From: Christiangramia crocea
Lineage (GTDB): Bacteria > Bacteroidota > Bacteroidia > Flavobacteriales > Flavobacteriaceae
Length of the DNA: 64,000 nt
Direction: 5' to 3'
NCBI RefSeq assembly: GCF_022410465.1
Contig: NZ_JAJSON010000024.1
Location: forward strand, 62,001 to 126,000
A model generated the notes under the pieces. The model saw nothing but the letters and a program-made list of their open reading frames with translations, ran no database searches and was not told the DNA's origin. Positions 1 through 8,543 of this stretch are shown piece after piece; position 1 is the first letter of the stretch; the number at the start of each line of letters is the position of its first letter. The translations under genes were made by a program, and so were the position numbers.

Positions 1-1
1 C

Positions 2-235
2 TTCGAAACCGACAAACCAATGTCTGACGGTGCTTCAATTGCTCTGGGCCTTCTGGTAGGTTTCTGGGGAAGCACTAATGCTGCTACTCTTAACATGAGT
101 GTTAATGATGGTACCGATGGCGAATTACTATGGAATTATAATAAAAGAGTCGCCGGCAGTCTTGGAAGCAACACCGATCAATTAATCAACAAATTGATGA
201 GAAAAGCTTCAAGAAGACTAGGTTATACCAAATAA
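2..235 (+). CDS. C-terminal part of an uncharacterised protein (5' end outside window)
   Basis: The reading frame is open to the left edge and ends at TAA 233-235, so only the last ~77 residues are visible. An internal ATG at 20 is probably not the start, because the frame continues upstream. The visible part has a Gly/Ala-rich segment (SIALGLLVGFWGS) and ends in a basic stretch (KLMRKASRRLGYTK). It loosely recalls DUF4136-like lipoproteins, but this is a weak impression. No function is assigned. A strong terminator follows directly. Confidence 0.6.
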   Translation, partial: FETDKPMSDGASIALGLLVGFWGSTNAATLNMSVNDGTDGELLWNYNKRVAGSLGSNTDQLINKLMRKASRRLGYTK

Positions 236-247
236 CCCCTTGAAAAT

Positions 248-277
248 AAAAAAAGCTGTCTTTGGACAGCTTTTTTT
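248..277. terminator. bidirectional intrinsic terminator
   Basis: A perfect 13-bp inverted repeat (A7 GCTGTC, loop TTTG, GACAGC T7) lies between two convergent genes. It has an A-tract on one side and a T-tract on the other, so it can end transcription from both strands. Confidence 0.9.
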
Positions 278-281
278 ATTT

Positions 282-1370
282 CTAATTGATCCCGTCCAGT
301 ATCTTTTGCTGATGGTTGATAGACTCCTGGTGAATAGCCTTGAACATTCTTAGCACAAACTCTTCACTAAGCCCTTTTTCTTCTCCTTCCAGCACCATTT
401 TTCCAAGGATCTCATTCCATCTCTTGGTTTGAAGAATGGCCACGTTCTGATCTTTCTTAACCTGCCCGATCTCTTCTGAAATTTTCATCCTTTTTGACAG
501 GATATCAAGAATCTGGCTGTCTGCAATATCGATCTTGGATCTTAAAGTATTCAGCTTATTTTGAAATTCTTCACTTACGGAAACTTCTTTTCTCACCTGT
601 AGATCCTCCATAATTTGAATAAGTGTTTTCGGAGTTATTTGTTGAGCCGCATCACTCCAGGCTTTATCAGGAGTATGATGAGTTTCTACCATGATCCCGT
701 CATAATTAAGGTCTAAGCCAGTCTGGCAAAGATCGAAAATGATATCTCTTCTACCAGCAATATGAGACGGGTCAAGGATAAGCGGGAGATCAGGAAATTT
801 ATTCTGAAGTTCAATGGGAATCTGCCATTCAGGATTATTCCTGTATTTTGTCTTTTCATAGGCCGAAAAACCACGGTGTATCACTCCAAGATTTTTAATG
901 TCGGCCGTATGTAATCTTTCAACCGCTCCAAGCCATAAAGAAAGATCCGGGTTCACCGGGTTTTTTACCAGTACTACCTTATCTGTTCCTTTAAGTGCAT
1001 CTGCAATCTCCTGAACTATGAAAGGAGAAACTGTTGTTCGGGCACCAATCCAAAGTATATCCACATCATGCTTCAAAGCCAGCTCTACATGATTAGGGTT
1101 CGCTACTTCGGTAGTTGTTAGCATTCCTGTTTCTTCCTTGGCCTTTTGCAACCATTTCAATCCAAGAGCTCCTACACCTTCAAAATTTCCAGGTCTTGTT
1201 CTTGGTTTCCATATCCCGGCTCTAAGTACCGTTGCATCACTATCTTTTAGCTGATGAGCGATCGTTAAAACCTGTTCTTCTGTTTCGGCGCTACATGGGC
1301 CGGCAATTACGAGTGGATGGGATAAATTAAAATCATCCAGCCATTTTCTGAGTTCACTGCTATTTTCCAT
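282..1370 (-). CDS. bifunctional DAHP synthase / chorismate mutase
   Basis: This 362-residue protein joins the first step of the shikimate pathway (PEP + erythrose-4-phosphate to DAHP) to chorismate mutase (chorismate to prephenate). Residues ~1-262 are a KDOPS-like DAHP synthase with GPCSAET (24-30), KPRTRPGNFEG (55-65) and a DPSH-type metal/substrate motif. Residues ~268-362 are an AroQ-type all-helical mutase (KLNTLRSKIDIADSQIL, with SKRMKISEEIGQVK). It is the last gene of the aromatic operon, and its start overlaps the tyrA stop by 11 bp, which suggests translational coupling. Fusing the mutase to DAHP synthase fits feedback control by prephenate or Phe/Tyr; that regulation is inferred from the family. 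Confidence 0.95.
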   Translation of the reverse strand: MENSSELRKWLDDFNLSHPLVIAGPCSAETEEQVLTIAHQLKDSDATVLRAGIWKPRTRPGNFEGVGALGLKWLQKAKEETGMLTTTEVANPNHVELALKHDVDILWIGARTTVSPFIVQEIADALKGTDKVVLVKNPVNPDLSLWLGAVERLHTADIKNLGVIHRGFSAYEKTKYRNNPEWQIPIELQNKFPDLPLILDPSHIAGRRDIIFDLCQTGLDLNYDGIMVETHHTPDKAWSDAAQQITPKTLIQIMEDLQVRKEVSVSEEFQNKLNTLRSKIDIADSQILDILSKRMKISEEIGQVKKDQNVAILQTKRWNEILGKMVLEGEEKGLSEEFVLRMFKAIHQESINHQQKILDGIN

Positions 1371-2244
1371 TTTCCAGTATTTTTAAATTTTCATTCTGAG
1401 TTATTCCGTTTAATACATCTTTTATATGATTCGTCTTTTCCATTTCCTGAAAGACCTCTTCAAAATTATCGGCTTCCATAAGCTGCCTGAAGTGCTTCAG
1501 ATTTGAAATATATTCATCCAAAGTTTCCATCACATTTTTCTTATTCTGCCTGAATATGGGCGTCCACATTTCCGGCGAACTTTTTGCCAGTCTTACCGTA
1601 GAAGCAAAACCACTACCCGCCAGGTCAAAAATATCTCTCTCGTTCTTCTCTTTTTCCAGCACAGTCTTCCCAAGCATAAAAGAACTTATATGCGATAAAT
1701 GCGAAACATAAGCGATATGACGATCATGGGAAACAGGATCCATATACCTTATCCTCATTCCAATAGCATTAAATATTTCCAGGGCCTTTTCCTGAAGTTT
1801 AAAAGCTGTCTTTTCTATTTCACAAATTATATTGGTCTTGTATTTAAAAAGGCCGTGAAGTGCGGCTGACGGTCCCGAAAACTCTGTCCCCGCAATGGGA
1901 TGTCCCGCCAGGTAGTTTCGTCGCCTGGGGTGATCGGCCACCTTTAAACAAAGCTGTTCCTTGGTCGAACCGGCATCGGTCACTACACAGTCGTCATTAA
2001 CAATGTCCAGTACTTTAGGCAGAATTTGGAGCGAAGCATCCACGGGAATTGCCAGGTAAACCAGATCGGCCTTCGCCAGATCTTCAAATTCTGCTTTATG
2101 ATCTATTAGACCAGCCTTTAAAGCCTCCTCAAGATGCTGCTCACTTTCATCAATTCCATAGACCTCAACATTGCTTACTTCAGCCTTGAGATCCAACGCA
2201 AAAGATCCACCTATGAGCCCGGTTCCAACTATAAAAACCTTCAT
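1360..2244 (-). CDS. tyrA: prephenate dehydrogenase
   Basis: Oxidatively decarboxylates prephenate to 4-hydroxyphenylpyruvate for tyrosine synthesis, using NAD(P)+. The N-terminus is a Rossmann fold (VFIVGTGLIGGSFALDL, residues ~3-19). Later motifs include VTDAGSTK, GHPIAGTEFSG and HDRHIAYVSHLSH, which are typical of the TyrA catalytic helix region. I chose the ATG at 2244, not the upstream in-frame ATG at 2292. The 2244 start gives the usual MKVFIVGTG N-terminus and a 4-bp ATGA overlap with the aminotransferase stop. About 294 residues. No ACT domain is visible, so allosteric control may be indirect. Confidence 0.93.
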   Translation of the reverse strand: MKVFIVGTGLIGGSFALDLKAEVSNVEVYGIDESEQHLEEALKAGLIDHKAEFEDLAKADLVYLAIPVDASLQILPKVLDIVNDDCVVTDAGSTKEQLCLKVADHPRRRNYLAGHPIAGTEFSGPSAALHGLFKYKTNIICEIEKTAFKLQEKALEIFNAIGMRIRYMDPVSHDRHIAYVSHLSHISSFMLGKTVLEKEKNERDIFDLAGSGFASTVRLAKSSPEMWTPIFRQNKKNVMETLDEYISNLKHFRQLMEADNFEEVFQEMEKTNHIKDVLNGITQNENLKILENGK

Positions 2245-3386
2245 TTTCTTACTCTGTTTAATGCTTTTTTTATCACCTCTTCCGAAGCGCAAATTGAGAA
2301 TCTTACATAGCCTTCTCCCTTCGAACCAAAGATGAAACCTGGGGCAATAAAAACGTCATGTTCGTAAAGAAGTTCATTCACCACATCTTCCGATGTTTTC
2401 GCTTCCGGAACTTTTGCCCAGACAAAGAGCCCTACCTGATCTTCTGCTGCTTCACAGTCAAGTACTTCGATCAGCTCCAAAACCATTTCCTTTCTTCTGG
2501 TGTAGATACTGTTCTGCTCATCAAACCAGGACTGGGAAAGCTTAAGGGCCTCAACGGCTCCGGCCTGTAATGGGTAGAACATCCCGCTGTCCATATTCGA
2601 TTTCACCTTTAAAACAGAATCGATATTCTTCTGGCTTCCCACCAGCATACCGACTCTCCATCCAGCCATATTGAAACTCTTGCTAAGTGAATTCAATTCC
2701 ATCACATAATCGCTCAGTTTGTTTTTATTCAAAATACTTATGGGCTCTTCATTCTGTATAAAACTGTAAGGATTATCATTTACCACCAGGATCTTATGTT
2801 CCTCAGCGAAGGCCGTAATTTCATCAAAGAATGATTCGGGCGCCACCGATCCGGTTGGCATATGAGGATAATTCACCCACATGAGCTTCACCTTGCTTAG
2901 ATCCTCTTTCGATAATTTCTCCAGATCGGGCAGCCAATTATTTTCAGCATTCAGCTCATAATTCCTTTCAGTAGCATCAAGTAGTTTAGAAACAGAACTA
3001 TAGGTTGGATAACCAGGATTTGGTAACAGCACCTCATCACCGGGATCCAGAAATGCCATTGAAATATGCATGATCCCTTCCTTACTACCCATCAGCGGGA
3101 GGATTTCTGTCTCAGCATTCAGAGTGCGGTTATAGAATTCCTGATAAAAATCAGCAATTGCATCCCTCAGATCCTTGATTCCTTTATATGGCTGATACTG
3201 ATGCGCTCCGTTTGAACTAAGCGCCTTATTCAGTGCTTCTATCACCTGCGGCGGTGGAGCAAGATCGGGGCTTCCAATTCCAAGGTTAATAATATCTTTT
3301 CCTTTTGAACGCAGCTCGGCCACCTCCCGAAGTTTTTTCGAAAAGTAGTATTCCTGTACATTATTAAGTCTTTTTGCCGTAATCAT
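2241..3386 (-). CDS. class I/II PLP aminotransferase of the aromatic operon
   Basis: A 381-residue fold-type I aminotransferase. The PLP lysine is in SLSKSFNMAGWRVG and the cofactor-site region reads NPGYPTYSS with NYPHMPTG (the family norm is NYPNNPTG). General family members are annotated as aspartate or LL-diaminopimelate aminotransferases. Lying between pheA and tyrA, with 4-bp overlaps at both ends, it probably transaminates phenylpyruvate, 4-hydroxyphenylpyruvate or prephenate; that substrate is inferred from context, not seen in the sequence. Confidence 0.88.
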   Translation of the reverse strand: MITAKRLNNVQEYYFSKKLREVAELRSKGKDIINLGIGSPDLAPPPQVIEALNKALSSNGAHQYQPYKGIKDLRDAIADFYQEFYNRTLNAETEILPLMGSKEGIMHISMAFLDPGDEVLLPNPGYPTYSSVSKLLDATERNYELNAENNWLPDLEKLSKEDLSKVKLMWVNYPHMPTGSVAPESFFDEITAFAEEHKILVVNDNPYSFIQNEEPISILNKNKLSDYVMELNSLSKSFNMAGWRVGMLVGSQKNIDSVLKVKSNMDSGMFYPLQAGAVEALKLSQSWFDEQNSIYTRRKEMVLELIEVLDCEAAEDQVGLFVWAKVPEAKTSEDVVNELLYEHDVFIAPGFIFGSKGEGYVRFSICASEEVIKKALNRVRK

Positions 3387-4210
3387 GACAAATTGTTTTT
3401 ATAGATCCCAAAAATTCTCAATCCTTCAGTCATTAGTTTCAGTACATCCATGGCTCTTTCAAAGTCTTCCGGTCTTTCGAAGGTTACATCCACAAAGAAT
3501 GAATATTTCCATGGTTCATCTATTATTGGCAAAGACTGAATCTTGGTCATATCCAGATAGCAATCCCTTATAATATTGAGCACTGAAACCAGACTTCCCC
3601 TTTCGCTTTTCAGATCGAATTTGATGGAGGCCTTATCCAGTTTTTCTCCATTAGGTTTTTTCTGTTCGGTTCCAAGAACCAAAAACCTTGTCGCATTGCT
3701 TTTAATGGTATGTATGCTCTCTGCAAGAATTTCAAGCTCATACATTTGGGCAGCTGCAGGACTCGCCACAGCAGCGACTTTTTTAAGTCCTTCGTCATGA
3801 ATGCGTTTAGCAGCTTCCGCAGTATCTACATCCTCGATCAGTTTGATATGTGGATACTGCTTGAAGAACTGTTTGCACTGCAGCAGGGCCATTGGATGTG
3901 AAAACACCTTCTTTATATCCCCGATCTCCTGCCCTTTCAATGCCATCAAATTCATATTTACCGGTGTATAATGTTCTCCCACCACAGTCAGATTATACTC
4001 ATCTATAAGCGCATAATTTGGCAAAATTGAGCCCGCAATACTGTTCTCAATAGCCATTACGGCTTCATCAGATTCCTTAGCGGCCAGTTTTTGGGCGAGC
4101 TCATGAAACGATAAATGCTCCATTACCTCTACTTCTTTGTGATAATAATCCATCGCCACCAGGTGATGAAAAGAGCCTTTTATGCCCTGAATGCCTATTT
4201 TTTTGTTCAT
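3383..4210 (-). CDS. pheA: prephenate dehydratase with C-terminal ACT domain
   Basis: Converts prephenate to phenylpyruvate for phenylalanine synthesis. Residues ~4-185 form the dehydratase domain (GIQGIKGSFHH, AIENSIAGSI, and the catalytic TRF motif in SNATRFLVLG). Residues ~195-275 are an ACT domain, the usual site of Phe feedback inhibition. It is a monofunctional PheA: the mutase is fused to the DAHP synthase three genes downstream. It is the first structural gene after the Phe/Tyr leader peptide, and its ATG lies ~11 nt after the attenuator's T-tract. Its stop overlaps the next start (ATGA). Confidence 0.95.
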   Translation of the reverse strand: MNKKIGIQGIKGSFHHLVAMDYYHKEVEVMEHLSFHELAQKLAAKESDEAVMAIENSIAGSILPNYALIDEYNLTVVGEHYTPVNMNLMALKGQEIGDIKKVFSHPMALLQCKQFFKQYPHIKLIEDVDTAEAAKRIHDEGLKKVAAVASPAAAQMYELEILAESIHTIKSNATRFLVLGTEQKKPNGEKLDKASIKFDLKSERGSLVSVLNIIRDCYLDMTKIQSLPIIDEPWKYSFFVDVTFERPEDFERAMDVLKLMTEGLRIFGIYKNNLS

Positions 4211-4221
4211 ATAGCTATCAA

Positions 4222-4254
4222 AAAAAAGTCCCGATTTCAGATCGAGACTTTTAT
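4222..4254 (-). terminator. attenuator terminator of the aromatic operon
   Basis: Read on the minus strand, AAAAGTC-T-CGAT, loop CTGAA, ATCG-G-GACTTTT gives a 12-bp stem with one U-G pair, followed by eight T. It sits between the Phe/Tyr leader ORF and pheA, where no other gene needs terminating. Its 5' arm segment TCTCGATC (4240-4247) can instead pair with GGTCGGGA (4285-4292) in the leader ORF, 8 nt past the Phe/Tyr codons: 8 bp including two G-U pairs. These are mutually exclusive structures, as in classical attenuation. Confidence 0.85.
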
Positions 4255-4273
4255 ATAATTTTAGTTCAGTTAA

Positions 4274-4351
4274 TCATATAGCATTCCCGACCCTATCTCT
4301 AAAATAGAAATAAAAATAGTAGAATGCGTTCCAGTTAATTAACCTTGTCAT
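4274..4351 (-). CDS. Phe/Tyr-rich attenuator leader peptide (25 aa)
   Basis: A 25-codon ORF begins with ATG at 4351 and ends with TGA at 4274-4276. Codons 10-17 (4301-4324) read FYYFYFYF, eight consecutive codons for Phe or Tyr, and there is one Trp at codon 7. It is followed by the antiterminator segment, the terminator, and then pheA. Stalling of ribosomes on these codons when charged tRNA-Phe or tRNA-Tyr is scarce would favour antitermination. The start lies ~20 nt after a consensus Bacteroidota promoter. I saw no Shine-Dalgarno sequence, which is normal for this phylum. The peptide is expected to be unstable and to have no function of its own. Confidence 0.88.
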   Translation of the reverse strand: MTRLINWNAFYYFYFYFRDRVGNAI

Positions 4352-4370
4352 TTGCAATAATTATGAGCGA

Positions 4371-4400
4371 CTAAAGTAGTGCTTAAAATTCAGTTTCAAA
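4371..4400 (-). promoter_or_regulatory. promoter of the aromatic operon
   Basis: On the minus strand, TTTG (4397-4400), an 18-nt spacer, then TACTTTAG (4371-4378), one base off the Bacteroidota -7 consensus TAnnTTTG. Transcription would start ~10-15 nt before the leader peptide ATG. Confidence 0.75.
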
Positions 4401-4547
4401 ATATTTTAATCTGAAATTTTCCAGTTTTCCCATATTCTGAAAATCCGTGGCTTTTTACTGAGGATTACAATTTTAAGCCTTAAATATTCGTTGGAAGATT
4501 GAAAAGTTTTCAGCGGCCACACTGATAATTATTCCTAATTTTGAGCT

Positions 4548-5465
4548 ATGTCTATCACCGTTACAAACATCTCGAAGCAGTTCGGAAGCCAAAAAGCGCT
4601 AGATGAAGTCAATTTTAGTATTTCAAAAGGTGAAATTGTTGGATTTCTTGGACCAAATGGTGCCGGAAAATCTACATTGATGAAAATCCTAACCGGATAT
4701 CTCTCGTCAGATGAGGGGGAGGCAAAAATCAGCGGAATGGATCTCGAGGAAAATATTTCAGATATCCAGCAACGTATCGGGTATCTACCCGAACACAATC
4801 CTTTATATACCGAAATGTACGTTAGGGAATACCTGAGGTTCTGCGCTTCGGTATATAATATTGATAAGAAACGAGTCGAAGAAGTTATAGGACTCACCGG
4901 GCTAACTCCCGAAGCCAACAAGAAAATCGACCAGCTTTCTAAAGGTTATCGCCAGCGCGTGGGCCTGGCCGCTGCTCTGCTTCATGACCCCGAAGTACTG
5001 ATCCTTGACGAACCAACTACAGGTTTAGACCCTAATCAGTTAGTAGAAATAAGAACCCTTATTAAGAATATTGGAAAAGACCAGCCGGATGGAAAACCGG
5101 GGAAGACGGTTTTTCTATCCACTCATATTATGCAGGAGGTGGAGGCTATTTGTGATCGGGTGATCATTATCAATAATGGTAAGATCGTTGCCGATAAAAA
5201 TATGAAAGAATTAAGGGATGAAAATGAACAGATCATTTTTGTAGAATTCGACTACCGTATTGAAGAGATCGCTTTAAAGAAGATACCGAATCTTGTTTCT
5301 GCAAAAAATACAGGCGGCTTCACCTACGAACTTACTTTTGATACCAATAAGGATATGAGGCCGGAAGTTTTTGATTTCGCTTATGACAACGGCTTGAAAA
5401 CCCTTCAACTGAATCAAAAAACAAAGAATCTGGAGAGCCTCTTTGCAGAATTAACTTCCTCCTAA
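4548..5465 (+). CDS. gldA: gliding-motility ABC transporter ATPase GldA
   Basis: The ATP-binding subunit of the GldAFG ABC transporter, which is required for gliding in many Flavobacteriia. 305 residues: Walker A GPNGAGKST (35-43), signature LSKGYRQR (~130), Walker B VLILDEPTTGLD, and the switch His in FLSTHIMQE. The C-terminal ~90 residues are a DUF4162-like tail. No gldF or gldG is adjacent, as is usual for gldA. It is transcribed divergently from the aromatic operon and shares a ~200-bp upstream region with its promoter. Confidence 0.92.
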   Translation: MSITVTNISKQFGSQKALDEVNFSISKGEIVGFLGPNGAGKSTLMKILTGYLSSDEGEAKISGMDLEENISDIQQRIGYLPEHNPLYTEMYVREYLRFCASVYNIDKKRVEEVIGLTGLTPEANKKIDQLSKGYRQRVGLAAALLHDPEVLILDEPTTGLDPNQLVEIRTLIKNIGKDQPDGKPGKTVFLSTHIMQEVEAICDRVIIINNGKIVADKNMKELRDENEQIIFVEFDYRIEEIALKKIPNLVSAKNTGGFTYELTFDTNKDMRPEVFDFAYDNGLKTLQLNQKTKNLESLFAELTSS

Positions 5466-5503
5466 ATATTATTACGGACAGGAAATAGCGCCCCTTTGGG
5501 GAT

Positions 5504-6259
5504 TCAGGGGGCCTCAAAAATGAGTTTTCCCTTAAAATGCTCAGTCACCTCTACCACTGGTGGCCGGTTTACCGAGATGATATCTCCATAACTATAAATA
5601 TCGCCTCTGAGACTCTGCTGAGGATTCACTATAAGTTTATTCGTTCCCCGATGAAAAATATCATAATGCTGTACTATAAGGTTCCGGGCTTCCAGCCTTC
5701 CATCACCAGCGGCGAAGAAGGCATTGAAATTCTCCACCTTTCCGGTAAGGAAATAATTGGAAATATGATCAGTGGTGATTCGTAGGTTCTGAACATCCAG
5801 ATCAAAAATAAAATCACCATCGGTATGTATATCAGGATCTTTTTCCTGGTTCAGGGATCTAAGCCATAATTCCGGATAACTTAAGGTGCCAATACTTTCT
5901 ATAGCACTCGCAGTGCTTGTCTGGATCCAGGTTAGATTGGGACTGGTCACATACACCGTTGTGATCTCATAATCCCTAAAAAGATTACAGGCATTCTCAT
6001 TTCTCAATATCAGTCTTCCATCCTGAACTCTCAGGCTTACATCGTTGATCAAGTTTTTACCAGTTTCAACAACAACTTTCTGTTCTGGGCCCTGCTCAAT
6101 ATAAAGCTTCACCCTCTCAAATACCATAATTTCCGTAAATGGATCGAGTTCCACTTCCTCCCGGGTAATGCTTCCGGCTGTCTGGAAACAATCGGGTGTC
6201 TTTTCAGAACTGCATCCTGAAATCAAGATTATCACTATAAGCCCTAAAAACCTTTTCAT
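5504..6259 (-). CDS. DUF2807 (GIN-domain) lipoprotein
   Basis: A 251-residue exported lipoprotein: a short hydrophobic signal ends in the lipobox LISGC, with Cys16 as the lipidation site. The rest is beta-rich with repeating short strands typical of the DUF2807 'putative auto-transporter adhesin, head GIN' domain. The function of this domain is unknown. Its start overlaps the stop of the PagL-like gene by 4 bp, so the two are probably co-transcribed, and both products act in the outer membrane or periplasm. Confidence 0.8.
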   Translation of the reverse strand: MKRFLGLIVIILISGCSSEKTPDCFQTAGSITREEVELDPFTEIMVFERVKLYIEQGPEQKVVVETGKNLINDVSLRVQDGRLILRNENACNLFRDYEITTVYVTSPNLTWIQTSTASAIESIGTLSYPELWLRSLNQEKDPDIHTDGDFIFDLDVQNLRITTDHISNYFLTGKVENFNAFFAAGDGRLEARNLIVQHYDIFHRGTNKLIVNPQQSLRGDIYSYGDIISVNRPPVVEVTEHFKGKLIFEAP

Positions 6260-7359
6260 AGCCTGTATCCAATTGAAAATTCCACAGTTTCAGCATTCGC
6301 ACCATGAGACCTTACTGTTGCCGAAGCCCACCAGTCTTTTGTGATCTCCCTTTGCAGCCCTATGCGATTATAGATCTGCTCCACATAACTCTTGTAGGGA
6401 TAGTAGGCATAATATCCAAGCTGAGTGATCAAAGACATTTTATTGAAAGTAAGTTTATGCCCTACAAAAACACCAACTCTTTTCGCATCGGCATCCGGAT
6501 CGTTGTCCTGTTGCGGGAATGCCACTGCCTTATATGCAATAAACTCTTCCAGCGCTCTAGATAGGATAAGCTCTGTTCCTCCCTCCAAGGTACTTTTCCT
6601 GTTTATCACCTTATCAGCATAGGCTGCGATAGTTAAAAACGGCAACTGTGGCGAACCTACAACGCCGGTCGAGTTCACACCGCCCCTAATGGCAAAATTA
6701 TAATGCACCGGTTCCTTATATTTTTCCTTTTCAGCTTTCGGAACATAATCCGGATGATCTTCATGATCAAGCAGATAATTCACTCCCAGATTAAAGGTAA
6801 AGGTATTAGTACTGTTATTGGGTGATTTGAAATCGGCATTGGAATAATGGATGATCGAGATTCCCGCCTGCAGACCGAAACCATCGATAATATCCTGCTT
6901 ATGATAATTCCCCATCAGGTAGGTAGTGCTTAATAAATGAGAGCCAAATGCATTATTAAAATAGTTCGCATCCTGATCATACGGATTGGAATTATAAGCC
7001 AGTCCCTGCCCGATTCTGAACATCATATTCCTGTTGAAAAAATAGAAATTGAAATGGGCATATAATCCAAAAGTATCACCCAGATATTGATTTTTCATAT
7101 CCTGAAAAGTGAAAGAATAACCAAAATCAGGATAATTATACCGGCGCTCCCACTCCTTTAAACCATACGTCTTCTGATTCCAGCTAAGGATCACACCTGT
7201 AGGATGTCCTGTTATCAGGTGACCGATATCAGGATTATGCTCCATAATGCTCCCGTAGAAATAACTGCCATCAAAAGAATAAAATTTGGGAGTTTTTTCT
7301 TTTTGTGCCTGAAGCAACAAGCTAAATAAGAAAAACAGGCATAGGGCAATTTTTTTCAT
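6256..7359 (-). CDS. PagL-like acyloxyacyl hydrolase (lipid A 3-O-deacylase family)
   Basis: A 367-residue predicted outer-membrane beta-barrel with an N-terminal signal peptide (MKKIALCLFFLFSLLLQA). The segment IIHYSNADF matches the PagL catalytic HxSN motif (His-Ser pair). It alternates aromatic and polar residues and ends in a typical barrel C-terminus (EFSIGYRL). It is much longer than proteobacterial PagL (~150-190 residues), as is usual for Bacteroidota members. Substrate specificity for lipid A is inferred from the family. Confidence 0.82.
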   Translation of the reverse strand: MKKIALCLFFLFSLLLQAQKEKTPKFYSFDGSYFYGSIMEHNPDIGHLITGHPTGVILSWNQKTYGLKEWERRYNYPDFGYSFTFQDMKNQYLGDTFGLYAHFNFYFFNRNMMFRIGQGLAYNSNPYDQDANYFNNAFGSHLLSTTYLMGNYHKQDIIDGFGLQAGISIIHYSNADFKSPNNSTNTFTFNLGVNYLLDHEDHPDYVPKAEKEKYKEPVHYNFAIRGGVNSTGVVGSPQLPFLTIAAYADKVINRKSTLEGGTELILSRALEEFIAYKAVAFPQQDNDPDADAKRVGVFVGHKLTFNKMSLITQLGYYAYYPYKSYVEQIYNRIGLQREITKDWWASATVRSHGANAETVEFSIGYRL

Positions 7360-7411
7360 ACGAAAGCAAATCTAACATATTTACGAAAAAAACTCCCTAT
7401 CGGTTGAAATT

Positions 7412-8365
7412 CTAAAATACACCAGCGGCTATCTGCTGGATATTTGAACTTTTCCCCATTGAATAATAATGTACGGTTGGCACCCCGGCATCGACCAGTT
7501 CTTTAGACTGAGCGATACACCATTCTACTCCAACCTGCCTAACCTCAGCATTAGTCTTGCATTTTTCCACCTCCAGGATCAATTCTTCGGGAAGATCTAT
7601 TTTAAAGACCTGAGGCAGAATCTGCAAATGCCTTTTCACTGCTATAGGCTTTATACCTGGAATGATTGGAACATTAATACCCATTTTTCTGGCGTCTTCC
7701 ACAAACTTGAAGAATTTCGAATTATCGAAGAACATTTGAGTCACTATATAATCAGCGCCCGCATCCACCTTTTCCTTTAAACGTTTCAGATCTGATTTCA
7801 GGGAAGGGGCTTCCAGATGTTTTTCAGGGTAGCCGGCCACACCAATACAGAAATCCGATTTATGATCAGCTTCGATCACATCATGAAGATATTTCCCCTG
7901 ATTAAGATTTTTTATCTGCTTTACCAGGTCAGAGGCATAATTATGTCCACCTTCCGATGGCTCAAAATATTTCTGATGATTCATCGCATCTCCGCGCAAA
8001 GCCATAACATTCTCAATACCCAGATAATGGCAGTCCACAAGAAGATATTCCGTTTCTTCCCTGGTAAAACCACCACACAGCACGTGAGGCACGGTATCCA
8101 CATTGTATTTGTGTTTTATAGCAGCACAGATACCAACAGTTCCCGGGCGCATGCGGGTGATCTGCCTGTCAAGTAGTCCTTCTTTTTCAACGTACACATA
8201 TTCTTCCCTTGAAGTGGTAACATCAATAAAAGGCGGCTTGAACTCCATTAATGGGTCTATATTGTCATAAAGTTCCTGAATATTCTTTCCCTTCTTCGGT
8301 GGAATGATCTCGAAGGAAAACAAAGTTTTGCCATTAGCTTTTTTGATGTGTTCGGTAACTTTCAT
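7412..8365 (-). CDS. metF: 5,10-methylenetetrahydrofolate reductase
   Basis: A TIM-barrel flavoprotein (317 residues, normal length) that makes 5-methyl-THF, the methyl donor for MetH. Family motifs include FSFEIIPPKKG (N-terminus, with the catalytic Glu), FIDVTTSR, LALRGD-type ENVMALRGD, DYIVTQMFFD and PIIPGIKP. It is downstream of the split metH and separated from it by a dispersed repeat, so it is likely the last gene of the methionine part of the sulfur block. Confidence 0.95.
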   Translation of the reverse strand: MKVTEHIKKANGKTLFSFEIIPPKKGKNIQELYDNIDPLMEFKPPFIDVTTSREEYVYVEKEGLLDRQITRMRPGTVGICAAIKHKYNVDTVPHVLCGGFTREETEYLLVDCHYLGIENVMALRGDAMNHQKYFEPSEGGHNYASDLVKQIKNLNQGKYLHDVIEADHKSDFCIGVAGYPEKHLEAPSLKSDLKRLKEKVDAGADYIVTQMFFDNSKFFKFVEDARKMGINVPIIPGIKPIAVKRHLQILPQVFKIDLPEELILEVEKCKTNAEVRQVGVEWCIAQSKELVDAGVPTVHYYSMGKSSNIQQIAAGVF

Positions 8366-8387
8366 TAAAAAATAATTATTTGTTTTT

Positions 8388-8488
8388 GGGCGTTGCCCTT
8401 CGGGCCGGGCTTTCCGCTGTATCTTTACCTTATGCTTCGACTAGCTCAGCATGGCAGCAAAAGGATGCCGCTTCAATCCCTAACGCAC
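8388..8488 (-). repeat. dispersed intergenic repeat, copy 1
   Basis: Read on the minus strand it begins GCGTTAGGG-TTGAAGCGG and ends GCGGAAAGCCCGGCC...GGGCAACGCCC. A second copy with the same ends lies at 28656-28758 on the other strand. From general familiarity, this is a common Flavobacteriia intergenic repeat. It lies between metH and metF and has internal dyad symmetry (GGGCGTTGCCC region). Confidence 0.75.
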
Positions 8489-8504
8489 TTATTCTTCTAT
8501 AGGT

Positions 8505-8529
8505 CTCACAGGTTACTCAAACCTGTGAG
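8505..8529. repeat. 10-bp inverted repeat between metH and metF
   Basis: CTCACAGGTT, a 5-nt loop, then AACCTGTGAG. It has no T-tract on either strand, so it is not a typical intrinsic terminator. It may be an mRNA hairpin affecting processing or stability, or part of the adjacent dispersed repeat. Confidence 0.6.
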
Positions 8530-8543
8530 GTCTGCCACTGAAA

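Noticed and set aside
3385-3901. Plus-strand ORFs opposite pheA (60-75 aa)
   Set aside because: They are in other frames of a clearly recognised conserved gene, without any family features.
4535-4921. A 128-aa minus-strand ORF opposite gldA
   Set aside because: It is the antisense shadow of the Walker-motif region of gldA; its composition is Ser/Arg-rich as expected for shadows.
5466-5503. Terminator between gldA and the DUF2807 gene
   Set aside because: Only a 4-bp CCCC/GGGG stem could be seen, too short to call.
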